Below are positions 11,516 through 23,600 of a stretch of 64,000 nucleotides of DNA, piece by piece. The first letter of the stretch is position 1, and the number at the start of each line of letters is the position of its first letter. The translations under genes were made by a program, and so were the position numbers. The DNA comes from Isoetes taiwanensis. Its lineage: Eukaryota > Streptophyta > Lycopodiopsida > Isoetales > Isoetaceae. The notes beneath the pieces were generated by a model, which was given only the letters and a program-made list of their open reading frames with translations, was not told where the DNA came from and ran no database searches. The stretch covers positions 18,557,382-18,621,381 of the forward strand of contig JAJEKV010000001.1 in assembly GCA_021234155.1 (NCBI GenBank), given 5' to 3'.

Positions 11516-11942
11516 CTTGTCATCTAGCCAGTGTGCTTGTCAGAAAAGCATTGTGTGCCACTGTCATATTGAACCACATGTATGATTCAATGTCACAGAT
11601 GTGGACATTAAAACATTCAAAACTAAAGCCTATTTTCAAACTTAGTTAAATCTGCTAAATGATGGCTCCTGACAAAAGGCCTTTTCACACCACAGCTCTG
11701 CACCTGTCCAACTCCCGTATTCATAAGCAACTAACAGTGAGCAATGATGCATGCAGTTTTAAGCAATTTCTCTTTTTCATGCAACTTTCCCCACGGTGCA
11801 AGCATATCCACCATGGAGATATAGTGATCCTCTGTTAACACGATGCTATATTCTTTCATTAGATTAAAATACTGCTGGCCTTTTTCTACCAGGCCAGCCT
11901 AGACATGTGAATGTCACAAAATCAGGTTTCAATTTCTATAAT

Positions 11943-12150
11943 TCAAGGTAAAAGATCTTTCACAGATACCTTGTCAAATGCTACGTGGCTACCAAACAAA
12001 GCATCGATGTCCTTGTGTGTATGGCCAGGCATCATAAAACGTAATTCAATCTCTTCAAACACACCGAGATATACAAGGTACGAAAGATATGAGAACACAT
12101 ACCTATTCTTGTTTTGTCCAGATGCATTGTCTAGTTGCAAGATCAGTGTT
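11943..12150 (-). pseudogene. DUF7869-like fragment from a transposon protein
   Basis: The minus strand reads LILQLDNASGQNKNRYVF, then LVYLGVFEEIELRFMMPGHT, then HKDIDALFG. The pattern (Q-x-D-N...NKN...GHTHxDID) matches the DUF7869 domain, an RNase H-fold domain common in plant and animal proteins of transposon origin. The N-terminal side is closed by a TGA and no other exons are seen, so it is a fragment. It differs from the transposase at 33735-37045. Confidence 0.6.
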
Positions 12151-12399
12151 TCAAAGGAGCCGCTTCATTGAGGGTCCCTCATGTCTAGGCAAGTCAGCTA
12201 GATGCTCTTATTGGATAGTGACAACTTGGATGCAAGCGTCGTGGTGGCACGCAAGGCCCTTGCCCAATCTTGGATTGATGGATCAGATAATGCATGATGG
12301 CCTCCTGCAAACTCATGAAGCAGTTCCAACCTTTTCAAAATACTATTCAAAACATCACGTGGAAGTTTGACTCGTCGAACTATAGATCCAATCCAAAAT

Positions 12400-13432
12400 T
12401 CCCGTAGGACCCCCTTCCATGGCCGTCAATGAACACAAGACCCCCAAAAATTAACTCGTATTCATAATTATGATAGAAACCAGTATAAGAGTGGTTTTTA
12501 CTACATGCAATTCACAATGTCAAGGAAAACTATATGGCTTTCATAATCACTACTAGTATGACCATAGTTCTTATATTAATTTTGTATCTAACAGTAGTTT
12601 CTTAAAGTTATTACTAGTTTAGGAGGTGGTTCTTAAGTGTACATTGTTAATATTACAATTTAAGATGATTTTACATATTAGTTTATCATTATCATATATA
12701 ATTCTTAACCTAGTTTTAATCCTTCCTAGTTTTTGGAGAACCATGTTTGATTTTGCAAGTGTGCTATGGTTTTTGGCACTTGCTTATTTACTATGCTTAT
12801 TAGCAGCATATTACGTTGGTTTGAGTAGTTGTTTATTTAATATGCTTGTTTCAATCCTTAATGTCACTACCGACTTTGAGCATAGTTATTTATGTTAACT
12901 AGTAATTCTGACTATTATATCTGATTTTGCCCTACTTTTAGAGCGTGATCCTTAATTGTAATTATAAACTTGCATTATGTACATTGACTTTTACTAGTTG
13001 CATGGTGTCTATGCTTTGTTTTTTGTTTTCTAACATTATATGTAGCATAGCTTTATATTGGGGCAAGTGTATGTTTGTATTGATCTTTTCAATGTATCCT
13101 CTGTGATATACTAGTTAGTACACGTATTGAGAGCATGCACATATTTTATCCGAATGGTGAAGAGTTATAGCATCAGCATCAAGCAACTTCCTTGAGCAAC
13201 TAATATGTAGCATAATAACAGGGGGTTTTCTTTGTGTTTTTGTACGCTTTTCACAAAGGTTTTCCTAAGATTTTATGGCGTATTCGAATGGATGTACTAA
13301 TGCGTACATCTAGAGTGCACCATTTCTTAGTCGTTGATTTAGTTTTTTTTTTCAATGGTCCAACATCCAAGGGCTCACAACAAAAGCCCTCTTTTTATTT
13401 TACCTCCTAGATAGCATTTTAGGGTTTTGAGA
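12400..13432. other. AT-rich DNA, nothing recognised
   Basis: This is AT-rich intergenic sequence. One hydrophobic 90-codon frame (12626-12898) has biased composition and no recognisable motif, so I do not call it a gene. Confidence 0.5.
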
Positions 13433-13534
13433 ATGGCAGAGAGCGGGAGGGCTCTATGGATTTGCTATGTTCATAGTGTTGTGGGAGACAGATTGCAAGG
13501 GCGTTTCACAGGCTTTGAGGGAAATTTTACCTCT

Positions 13535-13551
13535 GAAGCCGGAGCAGGGTA
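13535..13551. repeat. Target-site duplication, left copy (17 bp)
   Basis: The sequence GAAGCCGGAGCAGGGTA is identical to 13981-13997 and directly abuts the poly(T) tract of the inserted LINE end. Confidence 0.95.
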
Positions 13552-13980
13552 TTTTTTTTTTTTTTTTGAAGGACGTCAAGCTTTATTCACCAAAACCAGA
13601 GCAACATAAATGCAAGGCAGGATTATAACCCCAGTGGACAAACCGATCCAACTGAGCACAACCACCTGCCTATGCAAAAGAATGAATCTGAAGGTAAGTA
13701 TGCCAGATCAGTACTTTCTTCTCTTGATCAAGAGAAGAACAATTGTAAGCCATAACAATTTTATCTTGCGCCCACTGAAGAACAACCTCATCTGCAGTAT
13801 CTATGCCCTTAAAGATAAACAACCTCCTTCTCTTCCAGATTGACCATAAAAGCCAGCCACATGCGAGATGAAAAGCTCGTTTCCGTTGTTTGGGCCAAGC
13901 ATCAGGATAGATAGCAAGCAAAATTTGCTGGCTAGATCGAGACGTGCCAAAAAGGGTCAACAACCAAGACCATGCCTGCC
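13552..13980 (-). mobile_element. 5'-truncated L1-type LINE, 429 bp
   Basis: The insert begins with 16 T (13552-13567), which is a poly(A) tail on the minus strand. Its minus-strand frame reads ACGWLLWSIWKRRRLFIFKG, then DKIVMAYNCSS, the usual C-terminal zf-RVT tail of plant L1 LINEs (WLLWSIWKxRN). It is flanked by a perfect 17-bp duplication. Severe 5' truncation is typical of target-primed reverse transcription. It is a separate family from the LINE at 867-6100. Confidence 0.92.
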
Positions 13981-13997
13981 GAAGCCGGAGCAGGGTA
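13981..13997. repeat. Target-site duplication, right copy (17 bp)
   Basis: Identical to 13535-13551. The interrupted coding frame resumes here. Confidence 0.95.
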
Positions 13998-14224
13998 TGT
14001 GCAGCACGGCATGTTCTTTATAGCAAAAGATTGCTATGGCTATAACCTTGCAGTTGAGAAGACTCTGGAGCAAGTCAGTGTGCAGCTAGTTGATAACAAG
14101 AAAGAAAGGCTTGTTAACTAAGATGTACTGTCTTAAACATTTCGTGTCTTGTTATGGATTGGTGAGCTGTGCCCCTTTCTTTTTGTTTCGAAGTTGAGTG
14201 TTGGCATTCAATTTTACAGATTAG

Positions 14225-15163
14225 GATGGCTGTTTTTAGCCAACATCATGTTGACGGATTGGATCTTTCTACCACACCACTCTTGTACATGATGCGCTGC
14301 TTTCCAGTAAGTTCTACTTTTCAAACTCTATGCATGCAGAAAAGCAGAAAAGCAGGGTAGCATTTGCGAAAATCACATTCCATAAGCCACACATCCTTCT
14401 ACTCGACGAACCCTCGTACCATCTTGTAAGCATTCGCATAGCTCTTGTTCTCCTTCATTTTGTTGCTTTAGAAATTGCCAATTGTCAAGTCATTATTAGT
14501 TATCAATGGGTCATGTGTAACTGTTGGGCTTCCGCAGCACTACTGTTGCCGTCCTAGTTATTAAAGTTAAGGTTCCAGTTATCCAGGCCTTATATTAGCT
14601 GCAGAATGCAGATTGCCTTTCTGGTCCTAAAAGGCTACCAATTGAATGCTATATTTAATATGTCTAGACTTGCAGCTGCAGACATCTCTTGTAGGCTATC
14701 TCTGGAACAAGCAGTGATAAGTTAATCCTTATTGAAAGCATAATATATGCATGGACTAAAGGCATTATTGACTGTTACACAGTTTCTCTGCAACTGTTTG
14801 TGATCCACAACTTGTTTACTTATATCAATGTTTGAGAGAACAGCAGTTTGCTTGTACATGTTTTCTTTGTTTTGAGATTTAAAGAAGTGAAAAATACTTA
14901 GGATTTGGATGCTGTTGAGGCGCTCATCCAAGGTCTTACTTTTTTCCATGGCGGTGTATTAATGGTGAGTGCTTTATTTACTGCACGAGGCAACAATTAT
15001 GAGTTAAAATTTAAATTCGCGTCCTTTACTCCTACAGGTCAGCCATGATGAGCATTTAATATCTGGTTCAGTTGACGAGTTATGGGCCGTTACTGATGGC
15101 AAAGTGACCCCATTCCATGGGACTTTTCAAGATTATAAGAAAACCCTTGCAGTTGGAGTATGA
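14225..15163 (+). pseudogene. ABCF-type (GCN20-like) ATPase, C-terminal half, decayed
   Basis: Exons with plant splice sites spell the second nucleotide-binding domain: RMAVFSQHHVDGLDLSTTPL (14225 to about 14306, donor GTAAGT), QKSRVAFAKITFHKPHILLL followed by DEPSYHL (about 14345-14425, donor GTAAGC), DLDAVEALIQGLTFFHGGVL (14902-14964, donor GTGAGT) and VSHDEHLISGSVDELW to FQDYKKTLAVGV with TGA at 15161-15163 (15038-15163). Walker B (HILLLDEP) and the switch histidine region (VSHD) are present. The exon carrying LSGGQ is missing, and the usual DEPSNHL is SYHL. ABCF proteins are soluble, ribosome-associated ATPases, and GCN20 types act in the GCN2 stress response. Walker A and the whole first domain are absent, so this is a relic. 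Confidence 0.85.
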
Positions 15164-15583
15164 CAGGCAGTTTAAAGCTTCTGCCAGCTTCAGATTTCAA
15201 GTAAGATTTTGGAAGCGGTGTTGGCTATATGGTGTAAGTTATATACTAACTAACAAAACCCTATTGCTGGGATCCATTCATTCCCTCAGAATAAGATAAA
15301 AGGCAATCCATCGACGGGCTACGAAAGCAGTTTGCCGTAAGCAACCTGCTGGTCAAATTAACAGTGCCATATAGAACCTGGAAAGAGGGTTGATCAGTTT
15401 CAAACTGCAACTTAGCACTGGTCAATATAGGTGGCAATGAATTTAGCCAATGGCTTGATTGATCGGCAATTTGGCATCACAGAAATAGAATGTCTCATGT
15501 GTAAGACCTCGAGACACATGGTAAAGATCTTCACACAGCATGGCTCTTATGCAGGACAAGTTCTTTCTAGTTGCCAATACATG

Positions 15584-15677
15584 TGTCTTTATTTGGCATT
15601 AAGCTCCCCAATGTTTGATATCACTAGTAGTGTCTTTATTTGGCATTAAGCTCCCCAATGTTTGATATCACTATTAG
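15584..15677. repeat. 47-bp tandem duplication
   Basis: Two adjacent copies begin TGTCTTTATTTGGCATTAAG. They differ only near the end (CACTAGTAG against CACTATTAG). Confidence 0.95.
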
Positions 15678-17426
15678 TCGGAAAGTCTTCCTGGTTGCTT
15701 GCCGAGCTACTGTTTCATCGGGTTGGCTACATATTCACCATCAAGGATATAAGCTACACCACTGTTGGGGTTGAGCATGTTGGGCTAGATATTTGATCTC
15801 ATAGGCTGCATATCTCTTCGGTAGATATAAATCTTTCTTTCCTTCCCTACCTAGTCTCATAATTCTCTTTTTATTTTGTATTAAAAGACAAGAGACTAGC
15901 TTGTGCCTTTTCTACCATTATAAATGGTTGCCTAACCCAAAGCTATATGCATATATGGATGTATGCAACTTGGAGAAAAAACGACGAGGATTTAACTGTT
16001 TGTTCATTATTAATAAATTCTATTATTACATGTTACCTCATGCATTAATATTGGTATTGGTATAATATTATATGTCTAATTCTATGCAATGTTTTCGTTT
16101 CCATAATTTGAGCACCTCTAGTTTGTTAGATTTGTCAGGCTCTGATATGCCATCTATCATTAGAGTATTAGGTAATGTCTATATCTACACCCCCGAAGGG
16201 GCCAAAATTTTTTTTAGTTAACACAAACCATTCACACACAACAAACATTATTAATACAAACCATTGCATTTGACACATTTAAATTAAAATCCCTCTTAAA
16301 CCCCCTTTGGTTTGGGTGCATATTCACACGGGGGGTTACGTAGGGCAGCGAGAGCCTCAAAAAATTTACAATACATGTATAAAATTAACACCATTAAGTA
16401 CATTCTCTCAAACCTTATAGTATTTTGCAAACCTTAATATACAGTATACAAAAACTTGTACATGCATACCCCACAAACGAGGATCGCCATGTACGGTCCA
16501 GATCTTGGAATAAAGGGCAAATATGCCCATCCGACAGCTCTCGTTGCATGGATACTTCAAATAAGTAGCTTCAAGTAGGCAAAAACTTAGAACAACATGC
16601 TTCACTTATATTAAATAAGCGAGACTTTACTGCAGCAATGGAGAACACAAAAACAAGCTTGATTTCAAAGCAGGATCCTAATTGCATCTGTAAACCCAAT
16701 TTATTTCCCCAAGAATGGATTCGGCTTCTTTTCAACTGATGGATGCAATCTTGTTCTTATTTATCGATTTTTCTTATAAAATCACTAGGTCAAAACATTC
16801 GTTCATCCAAAACATCATTAGGTCAAAAATTCATCCCATGCATTCACCAACCTTCAAGTCTAGAACTTGGCATCATGACTGTATATAATTTGTTATGTTT
16901 TAAACCAATAAAAAACACAAGAATTTTATGAGCCTATACATTTTGACATTCATGATATCATCAATGTGCAAACCCATAGCTTCGAGCAAAGGTTTCATGA
17001 TCGATTTCCCCATCATTCTAAGCTATGAATTTTTTTTTTTCATGAAGCAAATAGACACAAGTATTATAACCCTCAATAATTCAAAATCCAATAGTTTGAA
17101 AAAATGAATATTGGATCATTGACAGCTAGAGCTTTTCCTTTTATTCGGGATCAGTGGCCATCTGACCCATGGGCAGTTACTGTATAGCCATGTACTCTCT
17201 AGTTTCGCTCTAGTTTAGGTTCTATTTTTCTGTTTGTTCTCATTTGTGATTTGTTGTGGGGGGCAGCCTCTGAGCTTTGCGAGGGCTCATGCCCTCTTTC
17301 TCTGTTCTGGTCCCATAACCCGATTGTGTTTCTGTGGACGTTAAAAGACTTATCTTATCTTTAAACTCTTATCTTATCTTTAACATTTTGTAAACCACGT
17401 TCAACCATTGCAACTCGTTTTTTCTA
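15678..17426. other. No gene recognised
   Basis: AT-rich sequence with short frames only. No splice-supported coding signal, RNA gene or terminal repeat was seen. Confidence 0.5.
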
Positions 17427-19290
17427 AAACTGGAGGAACACGAACTGGAGGAACACGCCATGTCCCCGACGTGCCCCTATGTCGGAAGGCAAAAATTTGG
17501 GGGTTGGCATCCGTGCAATGGATGTCCATTTTTATTTTATTTTTGAGACGTTTCTTGGGACATGAGCTACCATTTGGACGGTCAGCGGTTTTAGTGCCCC
17601 AATACTTAAACCCTACTACATCTATAGAGTTTAGGTTTTGGCAACCTTCCCTACATCTGGAGTGGTTAAGAGCTTGCATGCAGGGTTTCCTCGAGGGTCT
17701 AAAGAGAGACCCCAAGAGAGAGAACAAAAAAACGCTCCCCGTACATCAGTTCCAAAAGTTGCTCCACTGTGTAGCCAAGGGGGATTCACTGTAAGTGCCA
17801 TACAATGTGCCTGAGTGACTTGTAGGGGGGTTTTTTTGACCCATTTCCATACGTATACGTAAGAGGTAGGGGGGTTTTTTGCCACTACTTGGGGTAAACT
17901 TTGTACGGAAGGGGTCGAATTTGCCTTTCAAGAAATCGTATACGGGGGTGTTTTTGATCACCCTATGCACGCACATGGCATACGCCCCTTACTATAAGTG
18001 AACCCCCCGGGTGTGTAGCACACAGGACGTCGTGCCCTGGCCATGCCAGAAAGGCACATAATGACATTGCGACTCTGCGGTTTCATCCAGAAGGCCAGAA
18101 TTACCCTATGACACATGTTTGAAGAGCAGATGATTGATGAAATGCCCGTATGTTTAGACTAGCGCACTAATCGAGGTGCATTGAGCGAAAGGTCGGCTAG
18201 TTGCACATAGCAAGTCGTGTTTGGCTCTGTTGGTTATAATAGTTGGTCCCTAGAGTAAGTTTGATGTTTTAAACTCATGCACGAAGTCAAAACCACATTC
18301 CGAGCTCAGTAGAGTGGCCGAACTGGAGGGACACGCCATGTTCCCGATGTGCCCCTAGTTCGGAAAGGGAAAAATTTAGGGGTTGGCACATCTGATGTTC
18401 ATTTTTTTTTGGGAGATGTTTCATGGGACATGAGCTACCATTTGGACAATGGGATTAGCAGATGGAGCTTTTTTGGTGCCCCGATACTTAAACCCTACTA
18501 TATCTGTAGGGTTTAGATTTTGGCAATCTTCCCTGCCTCTGGAGTGGTTAAGAGCTTGCGTGCAGGGTTTCCTCGAGGGTCTGAAACGAGACCCCAAGAG
18601 AGAGAACAAAAAAACACTCCCCAGGCATCGGTTCCAAAGTTTCTCCATTGCGATGGCTCGTAACAAGCTGGACAACATGCCACCAGCCATGCCAGAAAGG
18701 CACGGAACGACATTTCGACTTTGCGATTGTATCTAGAAGGCCAGAATTACCCTATGACACATGTTGAAGAGCAGATGATCAATGAAACATCCCTATTGCC
18801 AAGTACATGCTACATTTAGACGAGGAGTGCACTAGGCAAGGAGTGCATTGAGCGAAAGGTCGGCTAGTTGCACATAGCAAGTTGGGTTTGGCTCTGTTGG
18901 TCATAATAGTTGGTCCCTAGAGTAAATTTGATGCTTTAGACTCATGCGCGAAGTCAAATCCATATTTCGAGCTCGGTAGGCCTCAAGGCTCTGTTCCTTG
19001 CCATGCATTTGCGTCTCAAACGTTCCCTTCTCTGACTGTGAGTTTCATTTGCAGGTGTCTTGTAAGATGGGAATGCTATTGCAATCGCAAGGGCATCGGG
19101 GAGGGGAAAATTTGGGGGGTTGTCACATTTGTGCGATGGATGTTCATTTTTTTCTCGAAGATGTCTCATGGGACATGAGCAGTTTTGGTGTCCCGATACT
19201 TCAACCCTACTACATCTGTAGGGTTTAGGTTTTGGCAACCTTCCTTGCCACTGGAGTGGTTAAGAGCTTGCATGTAGGGTTTTTACTTGC
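17427..19290. repeat. Three degenerate tandem units
   Basis: Unit 1 (about 17427-18320), unit 2 (about 18321-18985) and a partial unit 3 (about 18986-19290) share the same order of landmarks: GGGACATGAGC, ATACTTAAACCCTACTA, TTTTGGCAA..TTCC, TGGAGTGGTTAAGAGCTTGC and GGTTTCCTCGAGGGTCT. Units 1 and 2 also share the downstream AAGGTCGGCTAGTTGCACAT. Unit 1 is longer because it carries a MITE. No coding potential is convincing. It is probably an old transposable-element array or a local segmental duplication. Confidence 0.85.
17779..18008. mobile_element. MITE, about 230 bp, in tandem unit 1
   Basis: The ends are imperfect inverted repeats: GGGGGATTCACTGTAAGTG on the left and, inverted, GGGGGGTTCACTTATAGTAA on the right. 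The block is absent from the matching place in unit 2, an internal empty-site comparison. Both flanks contain TGTGTAGC, but not immediately adjacent, so the target duplication is unproven. Confidence 0.7.
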
Positions 19291-19937
19291 ATTTTTACTT
19301 GCCACATTTGGTATTCATAGATAAAATAGATAGTTAACTATTATATTCTTCCCCCTCCTATGTAGTTACAAAATACTGGATAAACTTATTTGAGTGATTC
19401 CTTCTTTTGCTAACTGTACTATTCTTCCTCGAACTTTGTAGTCATTAAACATGGTGTGTATTTATATGCATGACCACTTCTTTTACATTTCAATATTTAA
19501 ATGCTTTGCTGACCTCTCATAACAGGTGGTTGCCACCACACGTAGTTCACGAGACATGTCCACATGTTTGCAGCACTCGTGGTTGTTGTCACATTATGTA
19601 TTCATAGATTACATAGGTAGTTAACTATCCTACTCCTTCATTCCCAATGCTACGAACTGTGTCCTGCTTTTAGAACTTTAAGTGTTGACAAAGTTATAAA
19701 TCAAAACGTATGCTTAGACGGCTTTCGTATGTTATCAAGTATCAGCATTCGTATAAAGTACCTATTTCAAAAAATCCACACATTTCAATCCAAAAACCTT
19801 AATCATGACAAATGAACCGCAAATGAACCCTCTCCAAATTGAAGCATTAACTTCAAGAACATGAACCTTATGCCTTCATTCCCAATGTTGAATTCATATA
19901 GTTGTGTCTTGCTTGCGTAATGATTTTGTATACAAGA
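19291..19937. other. No gene recognised
   Basis: AT-rich filler without supported features. Confidence 0.5.
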
Positions 19938-20092
19938 ATGTCCTTTTAGGGGACATTCTGGCGTGTGGCGGAGGCATGGTTGACACGCCAGAATGTATAG
20001 GGGAATAGAATGAGGGGAGCTTTTTCCGTTTGGAAGGGGAGCCCCACGACCGGCGTTAGCCGGGAGCGGGTCCCTTCCAAACCGAAAAAGGC
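19938..20092. repeat. Two foldback structures just outside the composite transposon
   Basis: Stem 1: ACATTCTGGCGTG (19953-19965) pairs with its inverted copy at 19984-19996. Stem 2: TTTTTCCGTTTGGAAGGG (20021-20038) pairs with 20072-20089 with one mismatch. The motif TGTCCTTTTAGGGGACATTC before stem 1 recurs at the outer ends of the inverted arms near 40650-40691 and 44622-44660, so this is another member of that repeat family. The stretch CAACATGGAAGTT at about 20114 is shared too. Confidence 0.75.
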
Positions 20093-20218
20093 GACCCTCT
20101 TCCATTCTCCGACAACATGGAAGTTAGGTCGGAGCTTGGCTATGGCGTCTTCTCAAGACTTCGTTTTTTTATCAGAGCTCGGTTACAGCTCGATTTTGCA
20201 CTTTCTGCCTCCTTTTTT

Positions 20219-20239
20219 GGGTAAAAGCACGTTAGGGTG
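20219..20239. repeat. Left terminal inverted repeat of the composite transposon
   Basis: Twenty-one bases identical in inverted form to 37309-37329. The core GTAAAAGCACGTTAGGGTG is also found inverted at 40055-40074 and 43691-43710. Confidence 0.85.
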
Positions 20240-20617
20240 ATAAAATATTGGGTCATTTTAATACATATACATTTTTAGAAATGTATAATAATTACGGTGA
20301 ATTTTGGTTTTTTTTTTCGACCGAAAATAGGCAATCGAAAATTCCCTCCAATTCTTTCTTCCCCGTTCTTGTTTCTTTGTCCTTTGATCTCTCTGCTTTT
20401 ACCCTGCGATCCGGCACCTCGATCTCTTGCAAGCGACTAAAGCACGCTCTTCCGAAGTCGCTTGGCCATTCTCAACAAATCAAAGGTACAATCGTCTTCT
20501 TCCCTAGTTTTTTTCTTTCTGCTTTTAATTTATTACTTTAGGTTTTTGTTTACATGTGCAAGCTCAGATTGTTGCACCTTTAGAAAGATATTTCTTGTTG
20601 CATTGCAGGTTTAGACA

Positions 20618-23600
20618 ATGGCAAAGACACCAAAGAAGAGTGCTGCCCTCGCATCGGTCAAAAATCTCCGGGGCTTCAAAGCAGGGGACACATTTGAAGT
20701 CTGGAAGTCCTGGCTGCAGCAAGGAGAACCGAAATGAGGACACAGTATTTTCTGCAAGGGATCTGGCGAATATGAAATTCAAGGAAAAATTTGCAGAGTA
20801 CAACTCTTTAGTGACAGAAGTTTGGGGATCTAAGGAACCTACAGTACAAGGTACAAGGATGAGCTGGTGAAGTTGGAAGACCAGGCAGAATTTTTTAAGT
20901 GGTATGAGTTTGCATTCGGTAGGAAAGATGTACAGAATCACTATGTTCCCCTGTATTTTGCTAGAGCATTTGCCTTACACTTAAAAGGTGAATCAGTTGA
21001 TTGGGATGATGTTAAAAAAACAGCCACAGCTAAAAGCAAGGTCAAAAGAATCGAGGTTTTGGTGAAGTTGTAATGATCAAGTCCAGCAATGCCAAGGGCC
21101 ACAAGTCCTATGATACTTTCTACAAAAAAGAGGATCTGGACAGTTTGAATGTATTTCTTGAGAGCAGATCCTCTTTGAAGGAAAGCATATGTAAGGAGAT
21201 GCAGAATTTACAGGAGGCGAGAGCTCGCATGTATCTGAGACTTTGAAGCATAGGGAAGGGAAAGGGCAGTATATTATAAGCTAGTCCATGAGGCCGAGAC
21301 TAATTACTTGAATCTGATGTCAGAGTTGCAGGCATTTCAACAGCAGATGGATGGAAGTGACGGTAGTGCTATGAAGTTTGAGCACATAAAATGGAAGGTG
21401 GATGATGCAATTGCGCAGAAGAGCAAGCGGGGGCGGGATCTAGCTGAGCTTAGCAAGGAAGTGGAAGCAAAAGCATCTGAGTTGAGGCAGCTAGATTCTG
21501 AACTCAATTTAAGGTCTTCAAAAAAGAGAGCAATTGAGGAGGGGGACACAAAGATTTTGGAGTTGAGGGAGTTCTTAGATCACTCCTCGGTCCTTAGCTT
21601 GCAGCCTCCTCCTCTTTCTTTGGTTTCAGTTGCAGAGCAGCCAAATGCTGATTTTCAGTCCTGCACAAATTGCGAGCAGTGTTTTGGTTCCTCTGCAGAC
21701 ATCCTTACTGCCTATTATGTATCTCCTATCTTGCTAGCACAAGGAACAACTGCGCGGTACCAGGCTGCACATGGGATGTGAATCTACCTCGTGCATTGGG
21801 GCTGATTGGAAAAGGTAAGCATGCATAATCAATTTCTTTCATGTCTTTCTTTATTAGTTCAGGTGTAAGATTGGTAGATGGATATTAGTTAGAAGTTGTG
21901 CATTGGTTGTGCATTAATTGTTCTGTAGTATATTAATTACATTTGGGTTTTAAAATGTAGGTTGAAGTGAAGATTTGTAGGGTTGGATCGTTTTGCTTTT
22001 CTAGGCTGGTGTAAACATCATGTTAGTACATGCATATTATTAATGTGCATGATGTACGATGTTGCGGATATTATTGAGGAGTTACTTTTATGTACTAAGA
22101 AAATAGGATAAGTAGGTAGCTGCTTTGTGTGTACATTTGTATAACATGTGGTCTTCTACTGGGGGACATTTTGATACATGCTGTACTCTATGATACATTT
22201 TAATGCAATTACAATTTTCCAGTAAGCTTTTCTACACTTGGCTCCAAATACATATATCTAATATATCTAATACTGACTACATGGAATGCATTTATGAATT
22301 CTTTTTTTTCTAGGAAGCTTTCTACATTTGGACGTGGGTACATAAAAGCGTACATAGATTTACTTGTCTGAGATACATGGAGTACATTTGGAATTGGATT
22401 GTACATTGCTTTTTTGGATTGTACATTTCTTTCAGTCATCTAGTTATTATTGGTAATGCTTTCATTCTTGCAGGTGACATGGGTAGTATAAAGAAGCCAG
22501 AGAAAGGTATGTGATATGTGGTTATGGTCTCGTCATATGTATTTCAATTTCACCTCGTATGCAGATGCCGGCAAGAACAGAGTAGATCCTCCTGCAAAGA
22601 CACTTGATTTTTCAAGTTGTGTAGATGATTATTATGGAGGGAAGCATGATAAGTCAACCCCGTCCACATCTAGGTCACCTCTGAACACATTGAACACATT
22701 TGTAGCAGAGCACGAGAGAGGAGGAAAAGGATCATCAAGTAAGTAATTAGTTTTAAATGAATTTGTTGGATTTTATAAGGAAGCAAATTGAGCTCATTCT
22801 TTTAATAACAGATACAGTTGTCACAAGCAAAGCTACAATTGTAGCTTCATATGCACAACAAATTGAGCTCCTGAAGCAAAGGGCTGAATGTGGCAACACA
22901 AGTGTGTGTCCATATTAGTTTAATTTCTACATTTTCTTGATGTTTATGCTGCTGTTGACAATGAGTTATCTTGTAGTACTGGAACCAGCGAGCGAGGAGA
23001 ACAATGAAGCCGTCTCTAACACTCTAAAGAAAAAAGATATTATTGTAGAGGTGTTCGACACTCCAAAGAAAACAGCTGTAGACAAGGTGCAAAAGGTACC
23101 AATTCTAAAGCCAATGCCACATCATCAGACCGAACTTGAAATGCTATTTTCAAGTGGTAAGTCAAAAACTACTTATTGCATTTAGTTATTGCATGTTCAT
23201 ACAGAGGAAACTAGTGGATCTATGGCCTTAGTTGGAACTACAATCGAAAAGATTGAAGAATCATGTAAGACAGGAACATATACAACTGGTACTGAAGAAA
23301 TTTTAGTGGAGAATGTGGCTCTGAGATATGAAGGGTGGTTGTGGTGAAGCAAGAGAAGGAGGAATCGAGGATAGAACGATCTGAGATAGTGGTGTGAACG
23401 AGAAAGAGTCAAGAAAAAGAAAAGATACAAAGGTGTCGCGGCCAGCTAAGAGAACTAGAAGCCAGACATCAGTTGAGCAACTGTAAGTGTAATTGGATTA
23501 GTAAATATGTATTTTATGACTGTAAGTGTAATTGGATTAGTAAATATGTATTTGATGCTTGGTTTGCAGTGAGATGGTTCCATTCTATCCGTTCCAAGCT

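Larger units (their letters stand above)
13433..14121 (+). pseudogene. Small unrecognised gene interrupted by a LINE insertion
   Basis: An ATG at 13433 opens MAESGRALWICYVHSVVGDR and continues to EAGAGY at 13551. After the inserted 13552-13980 block and the second copy of the target duplication, the same frame continues YVQHGMFFIAKDCYGYNLAV through to KKERLVN and a TAA at 14119-14121. With the insert removed this gives a single exon of about 80 codons. I do not recognise the family. The perfect duplication suggests the host frame was intact, or nearly so, until the insertion. Confidence 0.5.

Noticed and set aside
12626-12898. Hydrophobic 90-codon ORF as a membrane protein gene
   Set aside because: AT-rich composition alone gives Leu/Ile/Phe-rich text; no splice, promoter or homology signal was seen.
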